From the NCBI GenBank assembly GCA_942493035.1, contig OW818666.1, positions 3,100,001-3,164,000 on the forward strand: a DNA stretch of 64,000 nucleotides. The letters run 5' to 3'. Shown here piece by piece: positions 1 to 8,227 of this stretch. The translations under genes were made by a program, and so were the position numbers. The notes beneath the pieces were generated by a model that worked only from the letters and a program-made list of their open reading frames with translations, ran no database searches and was not told the origin of the DNA. The stretch is from WRGT01 sp942493035 (GTDB lineage Bacteria > Spirochaetota > UBA4802 > UBA5550). How positions within the stretch are numbered: position 1 is the stretch's first letter; the number at the start of each line of letters is the position of its first letter.

Positions 1-326
1 ACTCCAACACTTATACCAAAAAACTCAGGCAACTCATGAAGGAAAGCCTGGTATGCCAAAACACCCGGTGCAATTCCATACGATACCGCATCCGCAAGAG
101 AATCGAGCTGCATTCCTATTTCACTCTCAACATCAAGTGCTCTGGCAATGGCTCCATCACATGCATCAAAAATTGCTCCGATAAAAATTAAAACACCAGC
201 TATAACAAGATAATCCATATCACCGAATGGTGATACATATTTTGCTGAAAAGAGGATGGAAACAAATCCCGCTAACATATTTCCCATAGTAAAAAGACTT
301 GGAATAATTGATTTTCTTCTGCTCAT
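1..326 (-). CDS. pssA: CDP-diacylglycerol--serine O-phosphatidyltransferase, partial
   Basis: About 108 N-terminal codons are present; the gene runs off the left edge. It would make phosphatidylserine from CDP-diacylglycerol and serine at the inner membrane, the first step to phosphatidylethanolamine. The CDP-alcohol phosphatidyltransferase signature is complete: D54, D57-G58, A61-R62, G71, D75 and D79. The N-terminus (MSRRKSIIPSLFTMGNM) is followed by two hydrophobic segments, as in the Bacillus-type integral-membrane class. The ATG at 326 is preceded by a modest GGGA. It lies downstream of ddl in the same direction with a 130-base gap. A phosphatidylglycerophosphate synthase shares the signature, but this N-terminus points to PssA. 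Confidence 0.9.
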   Translation of the reverse strand, partial: MSRRKSIIPSLFTMGNMLAGFVSILFSAKYVSPFGDMDYLVIAGVLIFIGAIFDACDGAIARALDVESEIGMQLDSLADAVSYGIAPGVLAYQAFLHELPEFFGISVG

Positions 327-359
327 ATTATATCCCGGTTTTATGTATTTTGAAGTTAA

Positions 360-388
360 AGTTAAACGTTTGCTATATTTATTGTCAA
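360..388 (-). promoter_or_regulatory. candidate promoter for pssA
   Basis: A perfect TTGACA (383-388, minus strand) is followed after 17 bases by TTAACT (360-365), which matches only three positions of the -10 consensus. It lies in the ddl-pssA gap and would start transcription about 25 bases before the pssA ATG. The -35 is good and the -10 poor, so this is tentative. Confidence 0.3.
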
Positions 389-456
389 GAGAAATAAGGT
401 TAACTTCCGTTTCAATAACAGAACTGTAAACATACTCTCTCAAAGTCAGGATTTAT

Positions 457-1557
457 TTAAAATTCTGTTTTCAGACGATTTTTATTTTTTCTACGCTCTA
501 GCGCAAATGAGATAAGTTTTTCGAGAAGAGATGAATACTCTATACCAGATTCAGCCCATAACTTCGGATACATACTTATATTAGTGAATCCAGGCAATGT
601 GTTAATTTCATTAAGAAAAAATTCTCCGGACTTCCTATCCAGAAAAAAATCGACCCTCGCCATTCCGGTGCAGCACAAAGCCAGATATCCGGAAACAGCG
701 GTTTTCATCATTTCATCCGTTAATGCAGAATCTATATCTGCAGGAATTAAAAGCTCAGCACCATTTGAATCTATATACTTTGCTTCATATGAATAGAATT
801 CATGCTTAGGTCTTATTTCCCCGGGAGTTGATGCTTCCGGACTATCATTTCCAATAACTGAAAATTCGATTTCTCTGGCGTCTATACCTTTTTCTATAAG
901 AATTTTATTATCCCAGATCAGCGCTTCATTAATTGCATTTTCAAGAAATTCAACATTTTTAACTTTTGAAATTCCGACAGATGAACCCGCATTACATGGT
1001 TTTATAAAACATGGAAATCCGATATTACCTGCAATATTTTTCAAAATTAATTCTTTTTGTAAATCCCACTGATATTTCAGAACGGTAATCCATTCTACTA
1101 CAGGAATTCCGGCATCACGAAGCAGCCTTTTAGCTACATCCTTATCCATCCCTATTGCCGAGCCTACAACATCCGCTCCTACATAAGGAACCATCGCCAG
1201 CTCCAGAAGTCCCTGCAGAGTCCCGTCTTCGCAGAATGTACCATGTACTACAGGAAACACTACATCAACACTTACCTCCTTCAGAGATAGTGCATCAAAT
1301 AGAAACAGTTTTCCTTCACGTTCATAATGATTCACAAACCAGTTCCCCGTTTTGTGAAGTTTCAGCACACTTCCAAAATCTTTATCTTCGGCAATCTCGG
1401 GAGAATCCTGAACATACCATCTGCCGTCATGATCAATACCGATAGCAGTTACTTCATACTTTGTTTTATCGAGATATTTAATTACAGATGCGGCAGAACA
1501 TCGCGATACGTCATGCTCTCCGGAACGGCCGCCATATAGTACTCCAATCTTTAACAT
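457..1557 (-). CDS. ddl: D-alanine--D-alanine ligase
   Basis: This 366-residue cytoplasmic enzyme joins two D-alanines using ATP for peptidoglycan precursor synthesis. The N-terminal fold carries the family motif GGRSGEHDVS (residues 9-18). Then come VFPVVHGTFCEDGTLQG (around 100-116), the ATP-grasp segment GFPCFIKPCNAGSSVGIS (around 182-199) and the C-terminal metal and substrate loop FFLNEINTLPGFT. Length is normal for the family. It starts 2 bases after the lysC stop, so the two are very probably co-transcribed and translationally coupled. No D-lactate specificity can be judged from sequence alone. Confidence 0.96.
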   Translation of the reverse strand: MLKIGVLYGGRSGEHDVSRCSAASVIKYLDKTKYEVTAIGIDHDGRWYVQDSPEIAEDKDFGSVLKLHKTGNWFVNHYEREGKLFLFDALSLKEVSVDVVFPVVHGTFCEDGTLQGLLELAMVPYVGADVVGSAIGMDKDVAKRLLRDAGIPVVEWITVLKYQWDLQKELILKNIAGNIGFPCFIKPCNAGSSVGISKVKNVEFLENAINEALIWDNKILIEKGIDAREIEFSVIGNDSPEASTPGEIRPKHEFYSYEAKYIDSNGAELLIPADIDSALTDEMMKTAVSGYLALCCTGMARVDFFLDRKSGEFFLNEINTLPGFTNISMYPKLWAESGIEYSSLLEKLISFALERRKNKNRLKTEF

Positions 1558-1559
1558 AA

Positions 1560-2780
1560 TCAGACAGCTTCTACAAATGCCTTGTGGATTACCTTGGCAG
1601 CAAGTTCTGCATACATGGAATCAATAACACATGAGATACCAATTTCCGAAGTTGATATCATCTCAATATTAATGTTATGCTCGGACAGAACAGTAAACAT
1701 TTTACCTGCAACACCATATGAAGAAAGCATACCTACTCCAACTGCAGATACAATTGCTATATCCTCTTTCGCTTCGACAGCACTGCCTCCGAAAACTTTA
1801 TTCATTTCGGTACATAATTCAATTGTTTTAGCAAGGTCCTCTTTCTTAACAGTAAAAGAGATAGATGCTTTATTATCATGTCCAGTAGACTGGACGATCA
1901 TATTTACATAAATTTTATGTTTTCCCATTTCATTAAATAGTTTTGCCGAAATACCCGGTTTATCCGGTATTTCCCTTATGGTTACCTTAGCTTCATCCTG
2001 CTTTGCTGTAATCCCGCTAATGATAAATTTTTCCACCATCTCCTCCATTGGCATTACAATAGTCCCTTCTTCAAATGAAAAACTTGACCTGACATGCAGC
2101 CTGATATTAAATTTTTTTGCAAACTCAACTGATCTTGAATGCAGAACTCCTGCGCCAAGCCGTGCAAGCTCAAGCATCTCATCATAACTTATCTCGTGGA
2201 GTTTTCTTGTACTGGGAATGACGCGCGGATCAGCTGTGTAGACTCCATCAACATCTGTATATATCTCACAATCACGAGTCTGCAGAACCGCTGCAAGAGC
2301 AACTGCAGATGTATCAGAGCCTCCCCGTCCGAGAGTTGTAATATTATCTTCTTCATCTATACCCTGAAAACCGGCGACAATAACAACCTTCTGTTCACCA
2401 AGAGATTTCAAGATTCTATCTGTAGAAATATTAGCAATTTTTGCATTCGAAAAATTTCCGTCAGTCATCATTTTAATCTGTGACCCGGTATAGGATACAG
2501 CATCAACCCCTATCTCGTGAAGCGCAATTGCAAGAAGCGCAACCGACACCTGCTCGCCAGTTGAAAGAAGCATATCCATTTCACGTTTGGAAGGATTTGC
2601 CGATAACTCTTTTGCAAGATCAACAAGAACGTCAGTAGTCTTCCCCATTGCGGATACAACTACTACAACAGAATAACCATTATCCGTATAACTTTTGATT
2701 CTTGAAGCAACAGCTTTAATTCTTTCCGGAGACTTAACTGAAGTTCCGCCATATTTTTGTACTATAATTTTTTGTGACAT
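1560..2780 (-). CDS. lysC: aspartate kinase
   Basis: Phosphorylates aspartate at the entry to lysine/diaminopimelate, methionine and threonine synthesis. The kinase domain begins with KIIVQKYGGTSV and includes a TTLGRGGSDTSAVALAA segment. Two ACT regulatory domains follow from about residue 260 (VTIREIPDKPGISAKLF and IAIVSAVGVGM), so feedback control by an end-product amino acid is expected. I chose the ATG at 2780 (406 residues, MSQKIIVQ) over an in-frame GTG at 2792, because family members start just before the KYGGTSV motif. It sits between an unknown lipoprotein gene and ddl, so diaminopimelate supply and cell-wall assembly are linked on one transcript. Confidence 0.95.
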   Translation of the reverse strand: MSQKIIVQKYGGTSVKSPERIKAVASRIKSYTDNGYSVVVVVSAMGKTTDVLVDLAKELSANPSKREMDMLLSTGEQVSVALLAIALHEIGVDAVSYTGSQIKMMTDGNFSNAKIANISTDRILKSLGEQKVVIVAGFQGIDEEDNITTLGRGGSDTSAVALAAVLQTRDCEIYTDVDGVYTADPRVIPSTRKLHEISYDEMLELARLGAGVLHSRSVEFAKKFNIRLHVRSSFSFEEGTIVMPMEEMVEKFIISGITAKQDEAKVTIREIPDKPGISAKLFNEMGKHKIYVNMIVQSTGHDNKASISFTVKKEDLAKTIELCTEMNKVFGGSAVEAKEDIAIVSAVGVGMLSSYGVAGKMFTVLSEHNINIEMISTSEIGISCVIDSMYAELAAKVIHKAFVEAV

Positions 2781-2795
2781 TTCGATTACCACTTT

Positions 2796-4151
2796 TCAAG
2801 GAATAAATGTAAAACTTAAATTAGCGCCTTCATCTACCTGAACAGCAGCTTCCAGGTTATGCTTGGCATAAGGATCTGATCCTGTAAATAAATCACCATA
2901 GACAGGTCTGGCAATACTGTAAAACTTATATCTTCCAGGTGCCATATTTGTAAAAGCAACGGAATTACCTGTTGCACCAGTAGAGGCAACATATGGAGCG
3001 ATTTTAAAATTTTCAACAGCACTCTCATAGGTATCCCAAGCCGATTGATATGCGGTAAAATCGACACAAGAGCCGGCAGCATCATTCCAACTATACTTGT
3101 AGTCTTCGTATTTTAAATAATAATCAAGAACAGCCTCTATATACGATCCTGGATATGACGGCGGTTGTGGCAAATCACAACCGAATCCTCTATTGCCTGC
3201 TGAAGTTTTATAATAATCTGTAATAAATTCACTTTCTGGTATAGCAATTACATAAGTATCAGGAGAAAGTCCGGTCACTGTGACGCTCTCTGCAGTTTTC
3301 CCTGGAACATATGCTCTAGCGACCGTCAGTAAATTCCTCCCAACGTATTTCTCTCCAGCCTTTACATCTCTGAGCCAATCTGAAGGAGCATAATAATGAC
3401 AAACTTTAAAAACACCCGAATTATAAAAATCATATTCATACTTTTTTATAAAATTTTTAATTACAAATCGTATTTCAAGAACAGTCTCGTCATTATTTTT
3501 ATTATATTTAAGACCACCAATAATCGGTATTCTAAGAGGGAAATTCCGCAATTCTTCTCCCCCCTCCAATCTTAAACTATCCCAATATGATTCAACCTGA
3601 AGCTGATTGAAATCGAAGCCATTCCGTTCATTTTCATGAAAAATCACCGAAGCTGCGTCATCGTAGGTCAGAGTATTTCCATCTGATTCATAAATCATCG
3701 CTTTATCAAAAATCATTTTTCTGATGTATACCTGAACTGTGTCATAGTTACCCTCTGCAGGATCATCATTTTTTAGTTCAACACCTCTGCCATTAAAAAA
3801 ATCTTCACCCGCCTCATCAGCATCATTTAGTGAAAATTCATGAACCTGCCTGTAATTTGATATTTTTTTTCCATCTAATCTAAATTCAGCGATATCTAAC
3901 ATAAATGTTGCAGGAAGGACATCGTGTGTTCCGGAAGGAACATCATCCACAGAATCATCCTGAAAAACTGAATTAGTAAGATCAGATTCATAATCGGCCA
4001 TATCAACAAATTGTGAAACACCGTCAGTCTCAAAGGTACCTTTTATTACAACTTTTAATCTGCTGGTTTTCATTTCGGTAAAAATCGGTGTATCACCACA
4101 TCCGATAATTGAGAGAAAAACTACTGATAAAAATATTATTTTATATTTCAT
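2796..4151 (-). CDS. unknown lipoprotein, 451 aa
   Basis: I do not recognise a family. The N-terminus is a lipoprotein signal (MKYKIIFLSVVFLSIIGCGD) with lipobox SIIGC, so the mature protein should be acylated at Cys and exported. The rest is acidic and rich in Asp, Tyr and Asn. It reads like a beta-sandwich surface protein, and the C-terminal repeats of 'VTVTGLSPDTYVIAI' and 'VAFTNMAPGRYKFYSIA' style resemble small carboxypeptidase-regulatory-like or FN3-like folds. It lies 18 bases after the outer-membrane-like gene and just before lysC. Co-transcription with the preceding gene is likely. No function is inferred. Confidence 0.8.
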   Translation of the reverse strand: MKYKIIFLSVVFLSIIGCGDTPIFTEMKTSRLKVVIKGTFETDGVSQFVDMADYESDLTNSVFQDDSVDDVPSGTHDVLPATFMLDIAEFRLDGKKISNYRQVHEFSLNDADEAGEDFFNGRGVELKNDDPAEGNYDTVQVYIRKMIFDKAMIYESDGNTLTYDDAASVIFHENERNGFDFNQLQVESYWDSLRLEGGEELRNFPLRIPIIGGLKYNKNNDETVLEIRFVIKNFIKKYEYDFYNSGVFKVCHYYAPSDWLRDVKAGEKYVGRNLLTVARAYVPGKTAESVTVTGLSPDTYVIAIPESEFITDYYKTSAGNRGFGCDLPQPPSYPGSYIEAVLDYYLKYEDYKYSWNDAAGSCVDFTAYQSAWDTYESAVENFKIAPYVASTGATGNSVAFTNMAPGRYKFYSIARPVYGDLFTGSDPYAKHNLEAAVQVDEGANLSFTFIP

Positions 4152-4169
4152 TTTCTATTAAACACCATT

Positions 4170-4739
4170 TTACAAGTTAAGATTAAAGTATAGAGAAATT
4201 CCGGCATTGATCACATATCCATTAGTCGTTGCACCTGAAAGATGTTTTTCATAAATACAAAGATAGTCTATCCTTAATGCTATATTCGCAAGCTTACCCG
4301 CAGGAAAAGAAATCTCGGTGCCAGCCATAAACATCGGATCCCATTGCTGTGCATTATCAGGCTCCATATAAACATTACAGAGACCGGCACCAGCTTTTAA
4401 TTGCACCTTAACCGGGATGTTTATCGGTAAAAGATAAAGCATATTAAAGTAGACAGGGATAAGCTGCAGCTCGTCAACTCCATCAGACTCATAGTCCTGG
4501 TATGAAAAATCAAAACCAAGTTTTAATGGTTCATAAGGAAGATTGTATCTGAAAAAAGCTCCTCCGCCAAGATCTGTTTCAACATGCTCTCCGGTATCCA
4601 TAACAGGAGTAATTGGACCGTACCAGACTCCGATTTGAGGTCTTGAAAAATATTTTTTCCTGGAACCCGCAGCAAAAACATCAGATGCGAGCAGAAATAC
4701 AGCAGCTATAACAGATATGTAAATTATACTTTTTTTCAT
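4170..4739 (-). CDS. probable small outer-membrane beta-barrel protein
   Basis: 189 residues with a clear signal peptide (1 to about 23, ending VFA-AGS). The mature part is made of alternating polar and apolar strands rich in Tyr, Gly, Phe and Leu, ending in SLYFNLNL with an aromatic residue near the C-terminus, as in outer-membrane barrels. Length would suit an eight-strand barrel. A family cannot be named. It is the first gene of a probable operon with the adjacent lipoprotein, and a candidate promoter with a long leader lies in the truA gap upstream. Confidence 0.65.
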   Translation of the reverse strand: MKKSIIYISVIAAVFLLASDVFAAGSRKKYFSRPQIGVWYGPITPVMDTGEHVETDLGGGAFFRYNLPYEPLKLGFDFSYQDYESDGVDELQLIPVYFNMLYLLPINIPVKVQLKAGAGLCNVYMEPDNAQQWDPMFMAGTEISFPAGKLANIALRIDYLCIYEKHLSGATTNGYVINAGISLYFNLNL

Positions 4740-4864
4740 TGGTTAAAAGTTCCGGATCCTTTATCTTATGGGATACTGTAATTACTTGTTTTTCCATATA
4801 ATCGATACGACCGATTCAAGTCACAGAAAACTTCAAAAATTTTAAAGCCATCTTCAACGATGTT

Positions 4865-4892
4865 ATTCTTAAAATTGAACGAATAATGTCAA
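4865..4892 (-). promoter_or_regulatory. candidate promoter for the barrel protein/lipoprotein/lysC unit
   Basis: A perfect TTGACA (4887-4892, minus strand) is separated by 16 bases from AAGAAT (4865-4870, four of six consensus positions). It overlaps the last codons region of truA and would give a leader of about 120 bases before the ATG at 4739. Confidence 0.4.
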
Positions 4893-4895
4893 TAA

Positions 4896-5663
4896 TTAAA
4901 ATGCTGATTCATAAAAGTTCAGCGGAGGATCGTAAATGATGTTATTCAGATAAAGACCATATGGCGGTGCTGTAAAACCGCTAACGTCTCTATTCTTTTC
5001 ATTCAGAATCTGCAGAATATAAGAAGGATCTCTCTGCTCTCTATACATCTGAACTGTAGTCCCGACAATAATTCTTATCATATTATGAAGGAAACCGTTT
5101 GCTCTGAATCTTAATTTTATAAGCTCATCCTGCTCCGTAACACTAATTGACTCAATTTTTCTGACTGTGCCGTTATGTTGTGAAATTTTTTTACAAAAAG
5201 ACTTAAAATCTTTCTCCCCTACAAGATGAGAAGTGACTTCCCTTGCATAATCAGATTCAAACGGAAAATTAATCCACATGGCTTTCTTCTTCATAAAAGG
5301 AGTACGAAGAGGATGTTTATAAATCAGATAGATATACTCTCTCTGAACAGCGGAAAATCTTGCATGAAAATCATTATTAACTCTGTATGCATTTTTTACA
5401 GACAACTCTTCAGGAAGAATCCCATTCATACTAAGACATAGTTGTTTTAGAGGAACATCATTATGAAGGTCAAAATGTATAACCTGCCCCAATGCATGTA
5501 CGCCGGCATCAGTGCGTCCGGAAGCAGAGATTCTAACGCTCTCCCTGGTGAATATGCTCAATGCTTTTTCAAACTCCTCCTGAATGGTCCGTCCGCGATC
5601 CTGAAGCTGCCAGCCGTTAAAAGGAGTGCCGTCATATTGAACAAGAAGTGCGTACCTGTTCAA
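4896..5663 (-). CDS. truA: tRNA pseudouridine(38-40) synthase TruA
   Basis: Converts uridines 38-40 of the tRNA anticodon arm to pseudouridine. The catalytic motif GRTDAGVHA is intact (Asp52 in the numbering used here), the start YALLVQYDGTPFNGWQ is typical, and the C-terminal FLHNMIRIIVGT segment is present. I chose a TTG start at 5663 (255 residues). Its TTG overlaps the TGA of the upstream gene as TTGA, a purine-rich GGGAGGGGG lies 10 bases before it, and family members begin right there. An in-frame ATG at 5684 would add seven odd Gly-rich residues. Confidence 0.95.
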   Translation of the reverse strand: MNRYALLVQYDGTPFNGWQLQDRGRTIQEEFEKALSIFTRESVRISASGRTDAGVHALGQVIHFDLHNDVPLKQLCLSMNGILPEELSVKNAYRVNNDFHARFSAVQREYIYLIYKHPLRTPFMKKKAMWINFPFESDYAREVTSHLVGEKDFKSFCKKISQHNGTVRKIESISVTEQDELIKLRFRANGFLHNMIRIIVGTTVQMYREQRDPSYILQILNEKNRDVSGFTAPPYGLYLNNIIYDPPLNFYESAF

Positions 5664-6526
5664 GATTCGGATTCCCCCTCCCATTGTTCAAGCATACCAT
5701 TTATTTTTTCAAAAAGTATTCTTGTCTTTTCAAGAAGTTCAGTTGGAGTTGTTTTAGAGGATTTACCTGCTCCGAAGAGTCGGCTTAAATATCTTTTGCT
5801 GATGTTGAAATTCTCTATCCTTTTACTCATGTCTTTTTCTGTAGTACCATACTTAATTGTTAGAACTGCAGACACATAAAGTATACCTTCGTAACCCCAG
5901 TTTTTATCATTATCCGGTCCCATGTTCCCGGCGGCATCAGCAGGTTCACCACCGCTCTGCAGTAGATCAAGAATCTTAAGGTAATACTCATATGCCTTCT
6001 TGTAAAAGAAAAATGAAAGCTTTTTATATGGCTGATCAGGAAATTGTTCAGCAAGATCTGAAAAAAGCCATGCAGCACGAATTGAAGATACACCCTTTTT
6101 GAAAGTAGGCGCAACATTTTTTCTTCTGAAATTATAACAATCTACAGCGAGCATAAATGATGCAGCCCCAAGAGTTAAATTTCTATCATCATTAAAATTA
6201 AGTTCACCGAAAAATTTTGTTACTGCATTCTTCCTTGCAGACCGCATCTCCTGCAGCTTGGTAATCTCAGCATCAGTAACATCTGAAAAATCCTTTGGAT
6301 AAGCTGTATATAAACAATTAGGGCAGACATTCAGCATATAAGCAAGAGGATAAATCCTGCCCCATTTTGCACTTTCTTTATATAGTCGGCGGAGTTCATC
6401 AGTCAATTTTTCCGCAATCAATCTTCCGCCGCCGGTAAACATCTCCTCCCTGTAAAATTCATTTTTACAAACCGGGCATAAAGTTAAATTCTTCTGCCTG
6501 AAGGAAATCTTTTTAGTTTCGTCCAT
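5660..6526 (-). CDS. DUF2225 family protein
   Basis: 288 residues. Two Cys pairs, CPVC at residues 17-20 and CPNC near residue 68, suggest a zinc ribbon, and the rest is helical with TPR-like character. This matches the DUF2225 family known from Firmicutes and spirochaetes, whose function is unknown to me. No signal peptide, so it is cytoplasmic. It overlaps truA by 4 bases (TTGA), so the two are translationally coupled. Upstream is a 274-base AT-rich divergent gap in which I saw no convincing promoter. Confidence 0.8.
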   Translation of the reverse strand: MDETKKISFRQKNLTLCPVCKNEFYREEMFTGGGRLIAEKLTDELRRLYKESAKWGRIYPLAYMLNVCPNCLYTAYPKDFSDVTDAEITKLQEMRSARKNAVTKFFGELNFNDDRNLTLGAASFMLAVDCYNFRRKNVAPTFKKGVSSIRAAWLFSDLAEQFPDQPYKKLSFFFYKKAYEYYLKILDLLQSGGEPADAAGNMGPDNDKNWGYEGILYVSAVLTIKYGTTEKDMSKRIENFNISKRYLSRLFGAGKSSKTTPTELLEKTRILFEKINGMLEQWEGESES

Positions 6527-6754
6527 TTAAAAACTCCGTAATAGTATAATTTTACATAAAAAAATAAATTGTAGAATTATTATAGATTGTATCTCATTAT
6601 CAGTAATTATTCTATTTTTATTCAACAAAAATTTTAGATTTTTTTTTGTATCTACTTAGAAACTCATATTATCTCAAATTACTCTAAAATATTTATAAAA
6701 TTACAAAAAAATTAAATATATATCTTTCAATTTTCTAGTTAAGAGATCAAAATT

Positions 6755-6779
6755 TCCTGTCGAAACTATAAAGACAGGA
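6755..6779 (+). promoter_or_regulatory. operator-like inverted repeat before the 6.8 kb secreted-protein gene
   Basis: TCCTGTC (6755-6761) and GACAGGA (6773-6779) form a perfect 7-bp inverted repeat with an 11-base spacer that contains TATAAA. It ends 21 bases before the ATG at 6801, and the ribosome site AGAGGAAA follows. It could be an operator or a leader hairpin. The rest of the 6527-6800 gap is plain AT-rich sequence. Confidence 0.25.
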
Positions 6780-6800
6780 TATACCGTTACAGAGGAAACT

Positions 6801-7682
6801 ATGAAACTACTAAAATTCAATGCACTAATAATAACTTCACTTATTCTAATATATTCCGAAGCTTCAGCAATTTCAGTTTCGGTGAGATCGAGTAAAGATT
6901 ATTATTTTACTACAAAAATACTTCGTGAAATGAAACCTATGGTAACAAACTTCAAAACAGACGAAACTCAAAAGGCAATGGACAGCCTTATGAAAAATTT
7001 TGAAGAAGCAACTCTGGAACATTACGGAACGAATTACGATTCTTCATCTATAAAATATTACAATCTTAAACTTGAAATAATTAAACTTCTGGAAAATATC
7101 TGTACACTTTATATGGATAGAACAAAAGAGATTCTCACTGCCACCGCAATTGATAATAATACAATTGAAATTTTTATTGAATATGACAAAAACAGCGGTT
7201 ACGCTTCGTACTTCAACAAACCGTTTGATCCATTGAAAGATGTAAAACCCTATGATGAAAAATTTACAGCCAAAGATTATCACTTTTTTTTCGATTCACA
7301 AAAAGTCGAAAGCTACCTGAGAAACGGGCATTTCAATTACAGCGAAGCGAAAAGATTATTCAATGATCCAGAAATAGCATTTATAAAAAGCAGAAAAAAA
7401 ATCAAACCAGACCAGCTTAATTATATCATTGAGAGATATATTAACACAATACAGTTCTGTAGAATGGCAAAAGTATCAGCCCTGGAAATATACAAAGTAA
7501 AAAATGAATTTAATACGGGTGCTATTCAGGATAAGTATGACCTTAGAAAGGATCAGATTACACCAATTTTCGATGAAAGGATTCCTGAAAAGTTTAAAGT
7601 AGATGCTATTGACAATATTAAAATGCTGTACCCTGTAGAACTCGAAAGAAGAAAAAAGACAGCAGCCTTGAATGGTAAATAA
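6801..7682 (+). CDS. unknown exported protein, 293 aa
   Basis: No family is recognised. Residues 1-23 form a signal peptide ending ASA, with no lipobox Cys, so the product is probably periplasmic or secreted. The mature part is highly charged and helical, with many Lys, Asp, Glu, Tyr and Asn and only two Cys, and no repeats. The gene stands alone: divergent from the DUF2225 gene upstream, convergent with rplQ downstream, with a shared terminator. A good AGAGGAAA ribosome site precedes the ATG. Confidence 0.75.
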   Translation: MKLLKFNALIITSLILIYSEASAISVSVRSSKDYYFTTKILREMKPMVTNFKTDETQKAMDSLMKNFEEATLEHYGTNYDSSSIKYYNLKLEIIKLLENICTLYMDRTKEILTATAIDNNTIEIFIEYDKNSGYASYFNKPFDPLKDVKPYDEKFTAKDYHFFFDSQKVESYLRNGHFNYSEAKRLFNDPEIAFIKSRKKIKPDQLNYIIERYINTIQFCRMAKVSALEIYKVKNEFNTGAIQDKYDLRKDQITPIFDERIPEKFKVDAIDNIKMLYPVELERRKKTAALNGK

Positions 7683-7701
7683 AACAACGGAATCTACCAA
7701 T

Positions 7702-7733
7702 AAAAAAACTTCAGCATCAGCTGAAGTTTTTTT
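7702..7733. terminator. bidirectional intrinsic terminator
   Basis: An 8-bp stem (ACTTCAGC / GCTGAAGT, loop ATCA) has seven A before it and six T after it. It can therefore end transcription both from the 6.8 kb gene and from the ribosomal cluster past rplQ. Confidence 0.93.
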
Positions 7734-7758
7734 ATTTTATATCATTTGATAAAATTTT

Positions 7759-8214
7759 CTATTTTTTTTCTTTAACTTTTTTTGCCTTTTCGTCTTTTTT
7801 ATCAGCTTTAACCGGTTCTACTTTAGGAGCTCTATCAACAAGTTCAACGATTGCCATTTCAGCAGCGTCTCCAGCTCTTAATCCAAGAAGATACATTCTT
7901 GTATATCCACCCTTACGATCCTTAAATCTTAAAGCTATATCATCAAAAAGTTTAGCAACAATATCTCTATTTTTAATTACTTTAAGAACTTCTCTTTTGT
8001 TATGAAGCTTTTTTTCACCTTCAGTCTCAGGTATTTCAATATTATGTTTTGCTTTAGTAATTAACTTTTCAGAGATTTTTTTTAACTCTTTACCTTTCTG
8101 CTTTGTTGTAACTATTCTTTCATGCTCGAATAATGAAGTAACCATATTTTCAAACATAGCTTTTCTATGCGAATGAGTTCTTCCAAGTTGTTTTACTTTA
8201 TTTTTGTGTCTCAT
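7759..8214 (-). CDS. rplQ: 50S ribosomal protein L17 (bL17)
   Basis: Large-subunit protein near the exit tunnel. The start MRHKNKVKQLGRTHSHRKAM is diagnostic, and TRMYLLGLRAGDAAEMAIVEL follows the usual core in slightly longer form. The last 30 residues are a Lys-rich tail beyond the common bacterial length, 151 residues in all. It is the last gene of the cluster, 13 bases after rpoA, and is followed by the bidirectional terminator. Confidence 0.97.
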   Translation of the reverse strand: MRHKNKVKQLGRTHSHRKAMFENMVTSLFEHERIVTTKQKGKELKKISEKLITKAKHNIEIPETEGEKKLHNKREVLKVIKNRDIVAKLFDDIALRFKDRKGGYTRMYLLGLRAGDAAEMAIVELVDRAPKVEPVKADKKDEKAKKVKEKK

Positions 8215-8227
8215 TTATAAACCTCAT

